Notes: generated from the sequence alone by a model not told the origin. DNA of 9,057 nucleotides from an uncultured Lachnospiraceae bacterium (GCA_910585655.1 CAJUFW010000143.1:1-9057), one strand, 5' to 3'. Positions 1 to 6,780 are shown, counted from the first letter of the stretch. Program-made: numbers and translations.

Positions 1-35
1 AGCGACATGTTACTGCTCCGCCGCAGTGCGATCCT

Positions 36-51
36 GCCCGGAGGGCTTTTT
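36..51 (+). terminator. possible short rho-independent terminator of an upstream gene
   Basis: A GCCC stem (36-39) and a GGGC stem (43-46) enclose a three-base loop and are followed by five T. This would end a plus-strand transcript entering from the left of the window. The stem has only four pairs and its T-run is shared with the next inverted repeat, so the call is weak. Confidence 0.35.
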
Positions 52-93
52 GTATCATAGGGAAGTTTGGAGAACTTTCCTATGATACAAAAA
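47..93. repeat. long inverted repeat (about 20-bp arms, 5-base loop)
   Basis: The arms at 47-67 and 73-93 are reverse complements of each other with one G/A difference (which would form a G-U pair) and a loop TGGAG at 68-72. The outer ends are T-rich on the left and A-rich on the right, so transcripts from either side could form a strong hairpin ending in U. It may be a bidirectional terminator or a dispersed repeat element. The sequence alone does not decide between these, and the left flank is cut by the window edge. Confidence 0.7.
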
Positions 94-131
94 AGACAGG
101 TATCTTTGTTTTCCTTGATACCTGTCTTTTT
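90..131. terminator. rho-independent terminator ending the asnB gene set (bidirectional in form)
   Basis: The perfect 15-base arms AAAAAGACAGGTATC (90-104) and GATACCTGTCTTTTT (117-131) enclose a 12-base loop. Read on the minus strand, the hairpin lies about 40 bases beyond the stop of the zinc-ribbon membrane protein gene and ends in a U tract, as expected for its terminator. Read on the plus strand it also ends in T, so it could insulate both directions. Confidence 0.8.
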
Positions 132-171
132 CCTACCTATAGTTTTATAAGAAACACAATAGTTGTTGTTA

Positions 172-1113
172 TCAGCACAACTTCCTCATCACGCCGTTTG
201 CCGTCGCTTTTAAGCTCTGACGAATAAAGGAAATACTTGCTAAAATAGCAAATACATAACCCATTGCCAAATCCCGCAACATACCGTTTCGCAGCTCTTC
301 AGCCACTGGGGAATCCGTCAGATAAAATGGTATGGCACGGATTGCCTGCATGATACTGACATCTGAAATATCACGAAATGCTTTATAAATCTCAATACCG
401 ACACAAAGGTATTCTGCAGCAAACAGCATAACGATAGCAATAAGAATCGAGAGTAACACGCCGACGCGGTTCAGTTTGCCTCCCAACAGCTCAAAGCCCT
501 TCATACAACATACGACCATAACAAAACCGGTAATCCCCGCTATGTATCCAAGCTGATAAATCAATACCCAACAGATAACGCCAAGTAAGGAGCCGAACAA
601 CGCGCCTACGATACCCGCTGCCATATTGGTGGTTTTCTTTTTGTACTCACTGTCCTGATTTGCAGATTTCCTCTGGAAGCACTCGCTGCACATGATCTCT
701 ACTTCCTCATTGATCTGGTAGATACCATTGATTTCAAAGCCCTTATTGCCGCAGCTCTTACAGCCTTCCTCCATATGATGCTCCACCAGATAATTGGTAA
801 TCGTGATCATCGTTTCCTTGACCAGCTCGCCTAGCTGTTTACTCTTAGCCATCAGCGTCACACTTAACGTATTGTTGATATAAGTTGCCGCATTGACGTT
901 TTTCTTTTTGGAAAACTCCGCCAGGAAACTTCTTAATTCAATCGCGGCGCTCTCGTTTCCTTCCAATACCTGATACTGAATTACCATTTGCCTTTGCTGC
1001 GGCAGATGCTTGATTACCACATGATAACCATTCATGCTTCCGTAAGCTACCTGCAGATCCTTGTCTGTTATAAATCCATCTGGCAACAACACCTTACTAA
1101 ATATATTTGCCAT
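172..1113 (-). CDS. uncharacterised membrane protein with a CxxC...CxxC zinc-ribbon-like motif
   Basis: I do not recognise a named family. The 313-residue protein has a soluble N-terminal half of about 115 residues. This is followed by a probable zinc-binding knuckle with Cys118, Cys121, Cys142 and Cys145 (CKSCG and CSECF), then a lysine-rich linker. The C-terminal half is hydrophobic, with likely membrane segments near residues 163-187, 189-205, 216-240 and 281-298. No signal peptide is visible. The start is ATG, preceded by GGAGGAG nine or so bases upstream. It is the last gene of the minus-strand set asnB, MBL hydrolase, this gene, 62 bases after the MBL stop, and is followed by the terminator at 90-131. 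A membrane-tethered metal-binding or sensory role is only a guess. The gene itself is clear from its length, ribosome binding site and codon pattern. Confidence 0.8.
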   Translation of the reverse strand: MANIFSKVLLPDGFITDKDLQVAYGSMNGYHVVIKHLPQQRQMVIQYQVLEGNESAAIELRSFLAEFSKKKNVNAATYINNTLSVTLMAKSKQLGELVKETMITITNYLVEHHMEEGCKSCGNKGFEINGIYQINEEVEIMCSECFQRKSANQDSEYKKKTTNMAAGIVGALFGSLLGVICWVLIYQLGYIAGITGFVMVVCCMKGFELLGGKLNRVGVLLSILIAIVMLFAAEYLCVGIEIYKAFRDISDVSIMQAIRAIPFYLTDSPVAEELRNGMLRDLAMGYVFAILASISFIRQSLKATANGVMRKLC

Positions 1114-1175
1114 TTCGTTTTCTCCTCCTGCTCTTATTTTATCTTTATTTTTTATGGTTATGACTGTACATCCGC

Positions 1176-2039
1176 CTAAGGCATACTCTGAATCGGCTTC
1201 TTTGGCTCCTTATGCAGTTTTTCGTCCGAATAAACGATATTGCAGAAGCCACCCTCTACCGGCAGATAGTTATCGCCGCGCTTTTTTGCCAGCAAGCAGT
1301 CTGCTCCGCCGATGCTTTTCGTCGGAATCCGATCGTCTGTCCTGTCTAAAATCTGCTTGCACAGCCGAATTCCATCGTCTACGATAGTTTTTGGTACGGA
1401 CATCGGTCCATGACCGCCCCACATCACTTCATACTCGCCCTCATAGGTTTTTAGATGATAAAGACTTTCCAAATATTCCTCAATAGAAGTAGAACCCTCC
1501 AAGCCCAGCAGTGTATTGGCATTGCAGGCATCCCCGGAATAAATCGTTTTATTATCCCGATCCAATAATACAATCGTTCCGCGAGTATGCCCCGGCACCT
1601 GAATCACTTCCATACTTATGCCGCCCAGATCAAAGACATCCCCATCGTATATCGGATAGGTTTTAACCGGAACCGCCGGGAACACATCCTCCATATGAAA
1701 GCCCTGCTTCTGTCCGCCCCCGGTCGCAAATCCCAACCGTCCGGCGCTGTCCGAATGCGTCTTACTGTACATCAGCACAATATCATCCGGATGAATAAAA
1801 CATTCCTGATATTCATAGGCTACGCCTGTATGGTCAATATGCCCATGCGTAATCACCACAATCACCGGCAGATCCGTCAGCTCTCTGACATATGACCGTA
1901 GGGAGCCTACCCCTGTCAGCCCGTCAATCAAAAGCGCCCGTTCCTTCCCTTCTACTAAGTAGGACTGCTCTCCGCCTAATCCCTGAATCAATGTGACATT
2001 ACCATAAATCTTTTTTGATTGAAAAAACTTACTCTCCAC
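1176..2039 (-). CDS. MBL-fold (metallo-beta-lactamase superfamily) metal-dependent hydrolase
   Basis: A cytoplasmic hydrolase of 287 residues with the full superfamily metal-site signature. THGHIDH at residues 64-70 gives His65, His67, Asp69 and His70. GHTRG gives His151, SGDA gives the bridging Asp170, and GGHGP gives His210. Family members hydrolyse thioesters, lactones, phosphodiesters or lactams, and the substrate here cannot be read from the sequence. The fold ends near residue 240; the lysine-rich tail to 287 looks unstructured. The start is GTG at 2039, chosen because AAAGGAG lies seven to eight bases upstream and the N-terminus fits the family. It begins 15 bases after the asnB stop, so the two are almost certainly cotranscribed, and a weakly spaced third gene follows. 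There is no sign of damage. Confidence 0.92.
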   Translation of the reverse strand: MESKFFQSKKIYGNVTLIQGLGGEQSYLVEGKERALLIDGLTGVGSLRSYVRELTDLPVIVVITHGHIDHTGVAYEYQECFIHPDDIVLMYSKTHSDSAGRLGFATGGGQKQGFHMEDVFPAVPVKTYPIYDGDVFDLGGISMEVIQVPGHTRGTIVLLDRDNKTIYSGDACNANTLLGLEGSTSIEEYLESLYHLKTYEGEYEVMWGGHGPMSVPKTIVDDGIRLCKQILDRTDDRIPTKSIGGADCLLAKKRGDNYLPVEGGFCNIVYSDEKLHKEPKKPIQSMP

Positions 2040-2054
2040 CTTGTATCTCCTTTC

Positions 2055-3914
2055 TTATGCTTCCGCGCTTCTTTCAAAAAACTCCTTGTGCCATAACAGG
2101 AACATATAAACATTCCAAATATGACGGCTGTAGTCCCGCTTTCCTGCGCGATGAATATCCAAAAGCCGTACCAGCTCTGCCGTATGGAAAAATTCCTCTG
2201 CCGTCGGGCTGGTAAACGCTTCCTTGACAATCGTATAATACTTCTCTTCCTTTAGCCAAATACGAATCGGCACCGGGAAGCCCAGCTTTTTCTTTTCTGC
2301 TACCTTATCCTGCAGATGACGATGAGCCGCCTGACGGAATGCTACTTTGGTATTTTTATCCGTCACCTTATACTTTGTCGGTATCTTCCTCGCTACCCGG
2401 AACACCTCTTTATCCAAAAACGGCACTCGGCTTTCCAGAGAATGTGCCATACTCATCTTGTCCGCTTTTAATAAAATATCCCCAATCAACCAGAAGTTCA
2501 GGTCAATATACTGCATTTTTCCAACGTCGTCTAAGCCCCTCGCCTTTTCATAAAACGGTCTGGTCAAGAGTCTTGGCGCCGAATCCCGGTTTTTATATTT
2601 CAACACTTTGTTCCGCTGCTTTACCGAAAAAATATTGGCGTTGCCGATAAAACGCTCCTCTACCGTTTTGCTCCCCCGGATCAAAAAGTTCTTTCCTTTC
2701 ATTTTAAAAGGAATCTTATCCGCCACAAAAGCAAGTCCGCGCCGCAGCGCACGCGGCAACTTCTGATACCCTGCCAGAGACATCGGCTCATGATAAATAT
2801 TGTAGCCGCCGAACAACTCGTCCGCTCCCTCCCCGGACAGTACCACCTTTACATGCTGCGCCGCCTCCCGATCTACAAAATACAGCGCTGCCGCTGCCGG
2901 ATCGGCTAACGGTTCGTCCATATAATACTGAATCCGCGGAAGCTCCCGCCAGTACTCTTCTGTGGAAATCACTTTACTGTAATTCCGAATCCCCACTCTG
3001 CCGGACAGCTCCCTTGCATAAGGGATTTCGTTGTATTTCTCATAGTCAAAACCCACCGTAAACGTCTTGGCTCCATGAAAGTTAGCGGCAACATAGCTGG
3101 AATCCACACCGCTTGACAGTAGGGAAGCTACCTCCACATCGCTGACCATATGATAACGAATCGAATCCTGTACCACATCGTCGATCTCGTCTACTACCTT
3201 CTCATAATCCAAGTTTTCCTCCGGCTGCAGCATTGGATCAAAATAGCGGGTAATTTTCAGCTTTCCATCCTTCCATACCATATAATGACCTGGCATCAGC
3301 TTGAAAATCCCTTTAAAAAACGTCTCCGGCAATACGGAATACTGAAACGTCATATACTGCTCCAGGGCGTCGCGATTGACTTCTCTTTGATAACACGGAT
3401 GTTCCAAAATGCTTTTAATCTCGGAACCGAATATCAGATGCTTTTCCTCCGACGTCTGGTTCTGTCCTACCAAAGCATAATAAAAAGGCTTGATGCCGAA
3501 CATATCCCTGGCAGCAAACAACGTCTTATTCCGCATATCCCAAATCACAAAGGCAAACATTCCCCGCAGATGGTCTAGCAGCCCTTCTCCATACTCTTCA
3601 TACCCATGCACCAGACATTCGGTATCGGAATGATTGGCAAACACATGTCCCTTTTGAATCAAATCCTCCCGGATTTCCTTATAATTATAGATTTCCCCAT
3701 TAAAAGTAATCACGATGTCCCGGTTCTCATTAAACATTGGCTGGGAACCGTTGTCCAAATCTATGATCGCCAGCCGCCTAAAGCCCAGCGCCACATCTTC
3801 ATCCACGTATTGCCCGCCGCCGTCCGGTCCCCTGTGGACAATCCGATCCATCATCTTGGTCAAAACATCCTTTTGATTTACATTATTCCCTGTAAAACCA
3901 CATATTCCGCACAT
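2055..3914 (-). CDS. asnB: asparagine synthetase, glutamine-hydrolysing
   Basis: It makes asparagine from aspartate, glutamine and ATP in the cytoplasm. The 619-residue protein has the two-domain class II amidotransferase plan. The N-terminal glutaminase domain starts MCGICG, with Cys2 as the nucleophile after Met removal; HRGPDG is at 27-32 and FNGEIYN at 71-77. The C-terminal synthetase domain has the pyrophosphatase loop SSGVDSS at 267-273 and SGEGADELFGGY at 360-371. Length is normal for AsnB. The frame stays open upstream to 4055, but 3914 is the true start: it places the catalytic Cys at position 2 and has GGGAGG eight bases upstream. The gene is first in a minus-strand set with the MBL hydrolase (15-base gap) and the zinc-ribbon membrane protein. 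Transcription should start from the consensus promoter at 4079-4107, giving a leader of roughly 160 bases. No T-box is visible in that leader. Confidence 0.96.
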   Translation of the reverse strand: MCGICGFTGNNVNQKDVLTKMMDRIVHRGPDGGGQYVDEDVALGFRRLAIIDLDNGSQPMFNENRDIVITFNGEIYNYKEIREDLIQKGHVFANHSDTECLVHGYEEYGEGLLDHLRGMFAFVIWDMRNKTLFAARDMFGIKPFYYALVGQNQTSEEKHLIFGSEIKSILEHPCYQREVNRDALEQYMTFQYSVLPETFFKGIFKLMPGHYMVWKDGKLKITRYFDPMLQPEENLDYEKVVDEIDDVVQDSIRYHMVSDVEVASLLSSGVDSSYVAANFHGAKTFTVGFDYEKYNEIPYARELSGRVGIRNYSKVISTEEYWRELPRIQYYMDEPLADPAAAALYFVDREAAQHVKVVLSGEGADELFGGYNIYHEPMSLAGYQKLPRALRRGLAFVADKIPFKMKGKNFLIRGSKTVEERFIGNANIFSVKQRNKVLKYKNRDSAPRLLTRPFYEKARGLDDVGKMQYIDLNFWLIGDILLKADKMSMAHSLESRVPFLDKEVFRVARKIPTKYKVTDKNTKVAFRQAAHRHLQDKVAEKKKLGFPVPIRIWLKEEKYYTIVKEAFTSPTAEEFFHTAELVRLLDIHRAGKRDYSRHIWNVYMFLLWHKEFFERSAEA

Positions 3915-4072
3915 GTAGGAAGCCTCCCGTTTATTCCCGCAAAGTAACAAGCCAAGCAGACATGCCCGTATGCCCGTTTGGCAACTGCTGCAAGGGTCAA
4001 ATACTTTATCATTATTTACGATTCTTTCCGTTCGTAAACATACACAAAGCAGCAAAAGCCCGCTGTTTTCTA
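3915..4072 (-). promoter_or_regulatory. asnB leader with tandem repeat and alternative hairpins
   Basis: Between the predicted start site (about 4072) and the asnB start lies a leader of about 158 bases. On the plus strand an eight-base unit ATGCCCGT occurs twice in tandem (3962-3969 and 3970-3977). It sits inside a hairpin formed by GCCAA (3951-3955) and TTGGC (3978-3982). AGCAG (3955-3959) could instead pair with CTGCT (3985-3989), which conflicts with that hairpin. A second inverted repeat, TTTACGA (4015-4021) with TCGTAAA (4032-4038), lies nearer the start site. No T-box core or clear terminator is present. The structures are visible; a regulatory role is inference. Confidence 0.35.
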
Positions 4073-4078
4073 TATGCC

Positions 4079-4107
4079 ATTATAGCGGGAATGTCTTTTC
4101 CTGTCAA
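4079..4107 (-). promoter_or_regulatory. consensus sigma-70/sigma-A promoter of asnB
   Basis: Read on the minus strand, TTGACA (4102-4107) and TATAAT (4079-4084) are both perfect consensus hexamers with a 17-base spacer. The start site would be near 4072. A six-base inverted repeat, CCCGCT at 4059-4064 and AGCGGG at 4084-4089 on the plus strand, brackets the -10 box and start site and could be an operator. Confidence 0.88.
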
Positions 4108-4132
4108 CCGACAGAACAGAATTATCTTTTGA

Positions 4133-4161
4133 TTGCTTTTTTCTGGAAAAAAGTGTATACT
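4133..4161 (+). promoter_or_regulatory. probable promoter of the A24 peptidase gene, with palindrome
   Basis: TTGCTT (4133-4138) and TATACT (4156-4161) are separated by 17 bases. A perfect 13-base palindrome, TGAAATCATTTCA (4161-4173), begins at the last base of the -10 box and covers the expected start site, a typical position for a repressor operator. AAAAGGAGG follows at 4177-4185. The promoter is divergent from that of asnB, with about 25 bases between the two -35 boxes. Confidence 0.55.
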
Positions 4162-4345
4162 GAAATCATTTCAGATAAAAGGAGGCTGATATTTTATTAA
4201 TCCCCTACATTCAAGAATTCTATCGTTCTTTCCGCTTCTGGTTTCTTCCTCGTCTTTCTTCTGCTTCCGGCATTTATCCTATTTATCCTGTCTGCAATGG
4301 CTTATAAGACTAGCCTATCTGACCATTCTGGTATTTGCCGCCCGT

Positions 4346-4786
4346 ATGGACTGGCGCAGCCGAAAAATCGACAATCGCTTTTCTCTTGGAATTTTCCTGC
4401 TGGGAGTGCTGTCTCTGATTCTTGGACACCTTTTAACGCTTAGCCCCCTGGAATCCGGCTTCCTGGAACTTTCTCTCTTCGATCGGCTGCTTGGAAGTCT
4501 TTTTGCCGCGCTTCCGCTGTTTCTCCTCACGCTTATTCTTCCGGGCTCTTTTGGCGGCGGCGATCTTAAACTGTTAGCTGCCGGCGGATTTTTCCTGGGC
4601 TGGCGGGCTATCCTCCCGGCAATAGCCGTGGGGCTTCTGGCAGCGTCAGTCTATGTCATAAAACGGCTCGCCTCTGGAACGCTTACCCTAAAATCACAGT
4701 TCCCTTTAGGACCGTTTTTGGCTGTTGGGCTGGCGATCGGCATGTTTTGGGGAGAGGCTATCTGGGTCTGGTATTTGTCTTTTTAA
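4346..4786 (+). CDS. prepilin peptidase (A24 family), N-terminus uncertain or damaged
   Basis: A24 enzymes are membrane aspartyl proteases that cut leader peptides from type IV prepilin-like proteins. From the only in-frame ATG, 146 residues are read. DWRSRKIDN at 2-10 carries the first catalytic Asp, and GGGDLKLL at 70-77 carries the second (Asp73). Several hydrophobic segments follow, and the usual C-terminal FPLGPFLAVGLAIG is present. The C-terminal part is intact. The ATG is a poor start: it leaves catalytic Asp at residue 2 and removes the first membrane helix. The same frame is open back to 4190 and encodes a plausible helix just before the ATG (LAYLTILVFAAR). The good ribosome binding site (4177-4185) is followed by no ATG, GTG or TTG in any frame, only ATT or ATA codons. 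Either a rare ATT start is used or the 5' end carries a lost start codon or frameshift. No other pilus or competence genes are adjacent. Confidence 0.7.
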   Translation: MDWRSRKIDNRFSLGIFLLGVLSLILGHLLTLSPLESGFLELSLFDRLLGSLFAALPLFLLTLILPGSFGGGDLKLLAAGGFFLGWRAILPAIAVGLLAASVYVIKRLASGTLTLKSQFPLGPFLAVGLAIGMFWGEAIWVWYLSF

Positions 4787-4806
4787 GCTTTAGAAAAGTC
4801 TGCCTA

Positions 4807-4835
4807 TTGCTTTTCTCTAAAAACTATGTTAGAAT
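4807..4835 (+). promoter_or_regulatory. promoter of the lysine T-box/lysS unit
   Basis: TTGCTT (4807-4812) and TAGAAT (4830-4835) are separated by 17 bases, and the start site would be near 4842, about 15 bases before the first conserved T-box sequence. A weak AT-rich inverted repeat, AGAAAAG (4792-4798) with CTTTTCT (4810-4816), overlaps the -35 box. Confidence 0.65.
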
Positions 4836-4855
4836 ATAGCAAATTCAATATCAAA

Positions 4856-5199
4856 AGCGATGAAGAGTGACAGTAGGTATCTGAAAATGTTACAGAGAGT
4901 CCCGTTAGCTGCAAAGGGATACATGGAAGGATATTCTGAGTAATCAGAGTTCTGGAAACAGAAGCGAACAAAGCCTTGGAGCTGCATACCGACTACACGC
5001 ATTTTTGTGTGTTGAGATTATGATGGGAGCGCCCATTACCGCGCAAGAGTATCGATGTTTTATCCGTACTTTTTCAGCTATGAGAATGGCACAAGAAACA
5101 TCCGTACTTATAAAGGCTTGTGCTGTGAAGCATAAGTGAACTAAGGTGGTACCACGGGTTATATCATCCCGTCCTTGGAAACAGGGACGGGATTTTTTG
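4856..5199 (+). promoter_or_regulatory. T-box leader, lysine-specific (specifier AAA), controlling lysS
   Basis: T-box leaders bind the cognate tRNA and let transcription continue when it is uncharged. Stem I begins AGCGATGAAGAGTGACAGTA (4856-4875), with the AG-rich K-turn region and the AGTA of the specifier loop. The CAGAGAG distal bulge lies near 4892-4899 and an apical hairpin follows at 4900-4919. The 3' strand reads GAAC-AAA-GCC, placing the lysine codon AAA at 4970-4972, then TTGGAGCTG closes the stem. The conserved T-box AAGGTGGTACCACG is at 5143-5156; its TGGT predicts a tRNA ending ACCA, fitting a tRNA-Lys with discriminator A. The terminator at 5166-5199 competes with the antiterminator. 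Between Stem I and the T-box, GATGTTT (5054-5060) pairs with AAACATC (5096-5102). Two GNRA-loop hairpins (4933-4950 and 4950-4963) precede the specifier and look like an insertion relative to the consensus I remember. Confidence 0.93.
5166..5199 (+). terminator. regulated terminator of the lysine T-box
   Basis: ATCCCGTCC (5166-5174) pairs perfectly with GGACGGGAT (5185-5193) and is followed by a run of T. The 5' arm lies just downstream of the T-box core, as expected for the terminator that the antiterminator disrupts. Confidence 0.92.
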
Positions 5200-5250
5200 C
5201 GCTCAAAAATATCTATGTCCCGATAAAAAAAACGAAAGGATGTATGAATT

Positions 5251-6717
5251 ATGAGCAAAAATGGATTAGTAGAAGCAAGGCTTACAAAGCTGGAGTATGT
5301 AAGGGGTATTACCAATCCCTATCCGGAACGCTTTGAAAGAACTCATGAATTGTATGAAGTCAGAGATTTACCAGACGGTGTAGACGGTGTTCGGGCTGCA
5401 GGTCGTATCATGTCTATGCGTAAAATGGGAAAGCTGTCATTTCTAACAATTGCCGACATTGAGGGCAAAATTCAAATTGCAGTAAAGAAAGATGTTGTAG
5501 GAAAAGAAGCCTACGAATTTTTAAAAAAGGGATTTGACCTTGGCGATTTCTTTGGTGTTGAAGGGGAAACGTTCACCACGCAAATGGGAGAAAAGACAAT
5601 CCGAGCAAAACAGATTTTCTTCCTTGGAAAGTCCTTGCGCCCTCTTCCTGAAAAGTTCCACGGTATCCAAGATACGGAAATTTGCTATCGCCAGCGTTAT
5701 CTTGATTTGTATATGAACGATGAAACCAAAGAGCGTTTTTTGAAAAAGTATCGCTTTATAACGGAAATTCGCCGCTATCTTGAGGAGAATGGCTACATTG
5801 AAATAGAAACTCCTATTTTAATTGACCATCCATCTGGTGCAACAGCAAGACCATTTACTTCTCATCATAACGCGTTGGATATGGATGTTTATTTGCGAAT
5901 TGCTCCCGAAACTTATTTAAAGCGAGCGATTGTAGGAGGGTTTACAAAAGTCTTTGAATTCGCCCGCTGTTTTAGAAACGAAGGGATGGATGCAACACAC
6001 CTACAAGATTTCACAATGCTTGAAGGTTACTGTGCTTATTATAATTATCGTGATAATATGAAGTTTTTACAGAATATGCTGACAACTGTAGTCACAAAGA
6101 TCTGGGGAACTCCTGAAATAATAGTCAACGGAAACACCATCCATTTTGCTTCTGAATGGGAAGTAATTACTTTTCGTGACCTCATTCTTCGGGACTGCGG
6201 TATTGATATAGAAGAATACAAGACGGCAGAAGAATTACTTGAAAAAATAGAGGAACAGCACATCGACCTTGCTTCTGCGACCGACCCCCACAAGCTGGGG
6301 CGCGGAAATTTGATTGATTTACTTTATAAAAAAGTCAGCCGTCCAAAACTGATTGCTCCAACATTCCTAATTGCACATCCAACCGACCTTTCGCCGTTGG
6401 CAAGAGCAAACGATAATAACCCTGAATTGTCTGACCGTTTTCAGTTGATTATCAATGGCGCGGAAATCATCAACGCTTACTCTGAATTGGTTAATCCCAT
6501 TGAACAGCGTGAGCGCCTTATGGAACAGGCTCGCTGCAAAGCAAACGGTGATGAAGAAGCAATGGTGGTGGATGAGGACTATGTAAATGCAATGGAGTAC
6601 GGTATGCCCCCTATTTCTGGTTGGGGTATGGGCATCGACAGAGTGCTGCAGGTGCTTATGGGAACAGACAATATCCGTGATACCATAATGTTTCCAATTA
6701 TGCGCCCCCTTGAATGA
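5251..6717 (+). CDS. lysS: lysyl-tRNA synthetase, class II
   Basis: It charges tRNA-Lys with lysine in the cytoplasm. The 488-residue protein is full length for the family. An N-terminal OB-fold anticodon-binding domain spans about 45-130 (VRAAGRIMSMRKMGKLSFL at 47-65), followed by the class II catalytic core: motif 1 near 165-190 (ending IETPIL), motif 2 FRNEG at 241-245, and motif 3 GWGMGIDR at 457-464. HHNALDMDVYLRIAPETYLK at 205-224 is a strong family signature. Some regions differ from the common bacterial form, for example FRNEGMDATHLQDFTMLE where E. coli-type enzymes read close to FRNEGISVRHNPEFT. The start is ATG with GAAAGGA about ten bases upstream. It ends with tandem stops TGA TAA. 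Control is by the lysine T-box directly upstream. The gene is a single-gene unit bounded by its own promoter and terminator, and is more AT-rich in codon choice than asnB, which hints at horizontal acquisition. Confidence 0.96.
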   Translation: MSKNGLVEARLTKLEYVRGITNPYPERFERTHELYEVRDLPDGVDGVRAAGRIMSMRKMGKLSFLTIADIEGKIQIAVKKDVVGKEAYEFLKKGFDLGDFFGVEGETFTTQMGEKTIRAKQIFFLGKSLRPLPEKFHGIQDTEICYRQRYLDLYMNDETKERFLKKYRFITEIRRYLEENGYIEIETPILIDHPSGATARPFTSHHNALDMDVYLRIAPETYLKRAIVGGFTKVFEFARCFRNEGMDATHLQDFTMLEGYCAYYNYRDNMKFLQNMLTTVVTKIWGTPEIIVNGNTIHFASEWEVITFRDLILRDCGIDIEEYKTAEELLEKIEEQHIDLASATDPHKLGRGNLIDLLYKKVSRPKLIAPTFLIAHPTDLSPLARANDNNPELSDRFQLIINGAEIINAYSELVNPIEQRERLMEQARCKANGDEEAMVVDEDYVNAMEYGMPPISGWGMGIDRVLQVLMGTDNIRDTIMFPIMRPLE

Positions 6718-6740
6718 TAAATAACTTTCTGTTGACAGAG

Positions 6741-6780
6741 AAAACACCCCGCAGGGCGGATCGCCCTGCAGCGGTGTTTT
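6741..6780. terminator. bidirectional terminator between convergent lysS and thrS units
   Basis: AAAACACC (6741-6748) pairs with GGTGTTTT (6773-6780), and GCAGGGC (6751-6757) pairs with GCCCTGC (6763-6769), around a five-base loop. The GC-rich stem has A on the left and T on the right, so it can end both the plus-strand lysS transcript and the minus-strand transcript whose last gene stops at 6821. Confidence 0.9.

Noticed and set aside
3915..4055. A 47-residue N-terminal extension of AsnB in the same frame
   Set aside because: The catalytic cysteine must be at position 2 after the initiator Met, there is no ribosome binding site before 4055, and GGGAGG sits eight bases before the 3914 ATG.
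3970..4200. Plus-strand ORF of 76 codons between asnB and the A24 gene
   Set aside because: It lies over the asnB leader and both divergent promoters, has no ribosome binding site and no protein-like pattern.
4792..4816. Inverted repeat AGAAAAG/CTTTTCT after the A24 gene as a terminator
   Set aside because: The stem is AT-rich with no T-run after it and overlaps the -35 box of the lysS promoter, so a terminator call is not supported.
4944..5315. Minus-strand ORF of 123 codons over the lysine leader
   Set aside because: It is antisense to the structured T-box RNA and the start of lysS, with no ribosome binding site or family signature.
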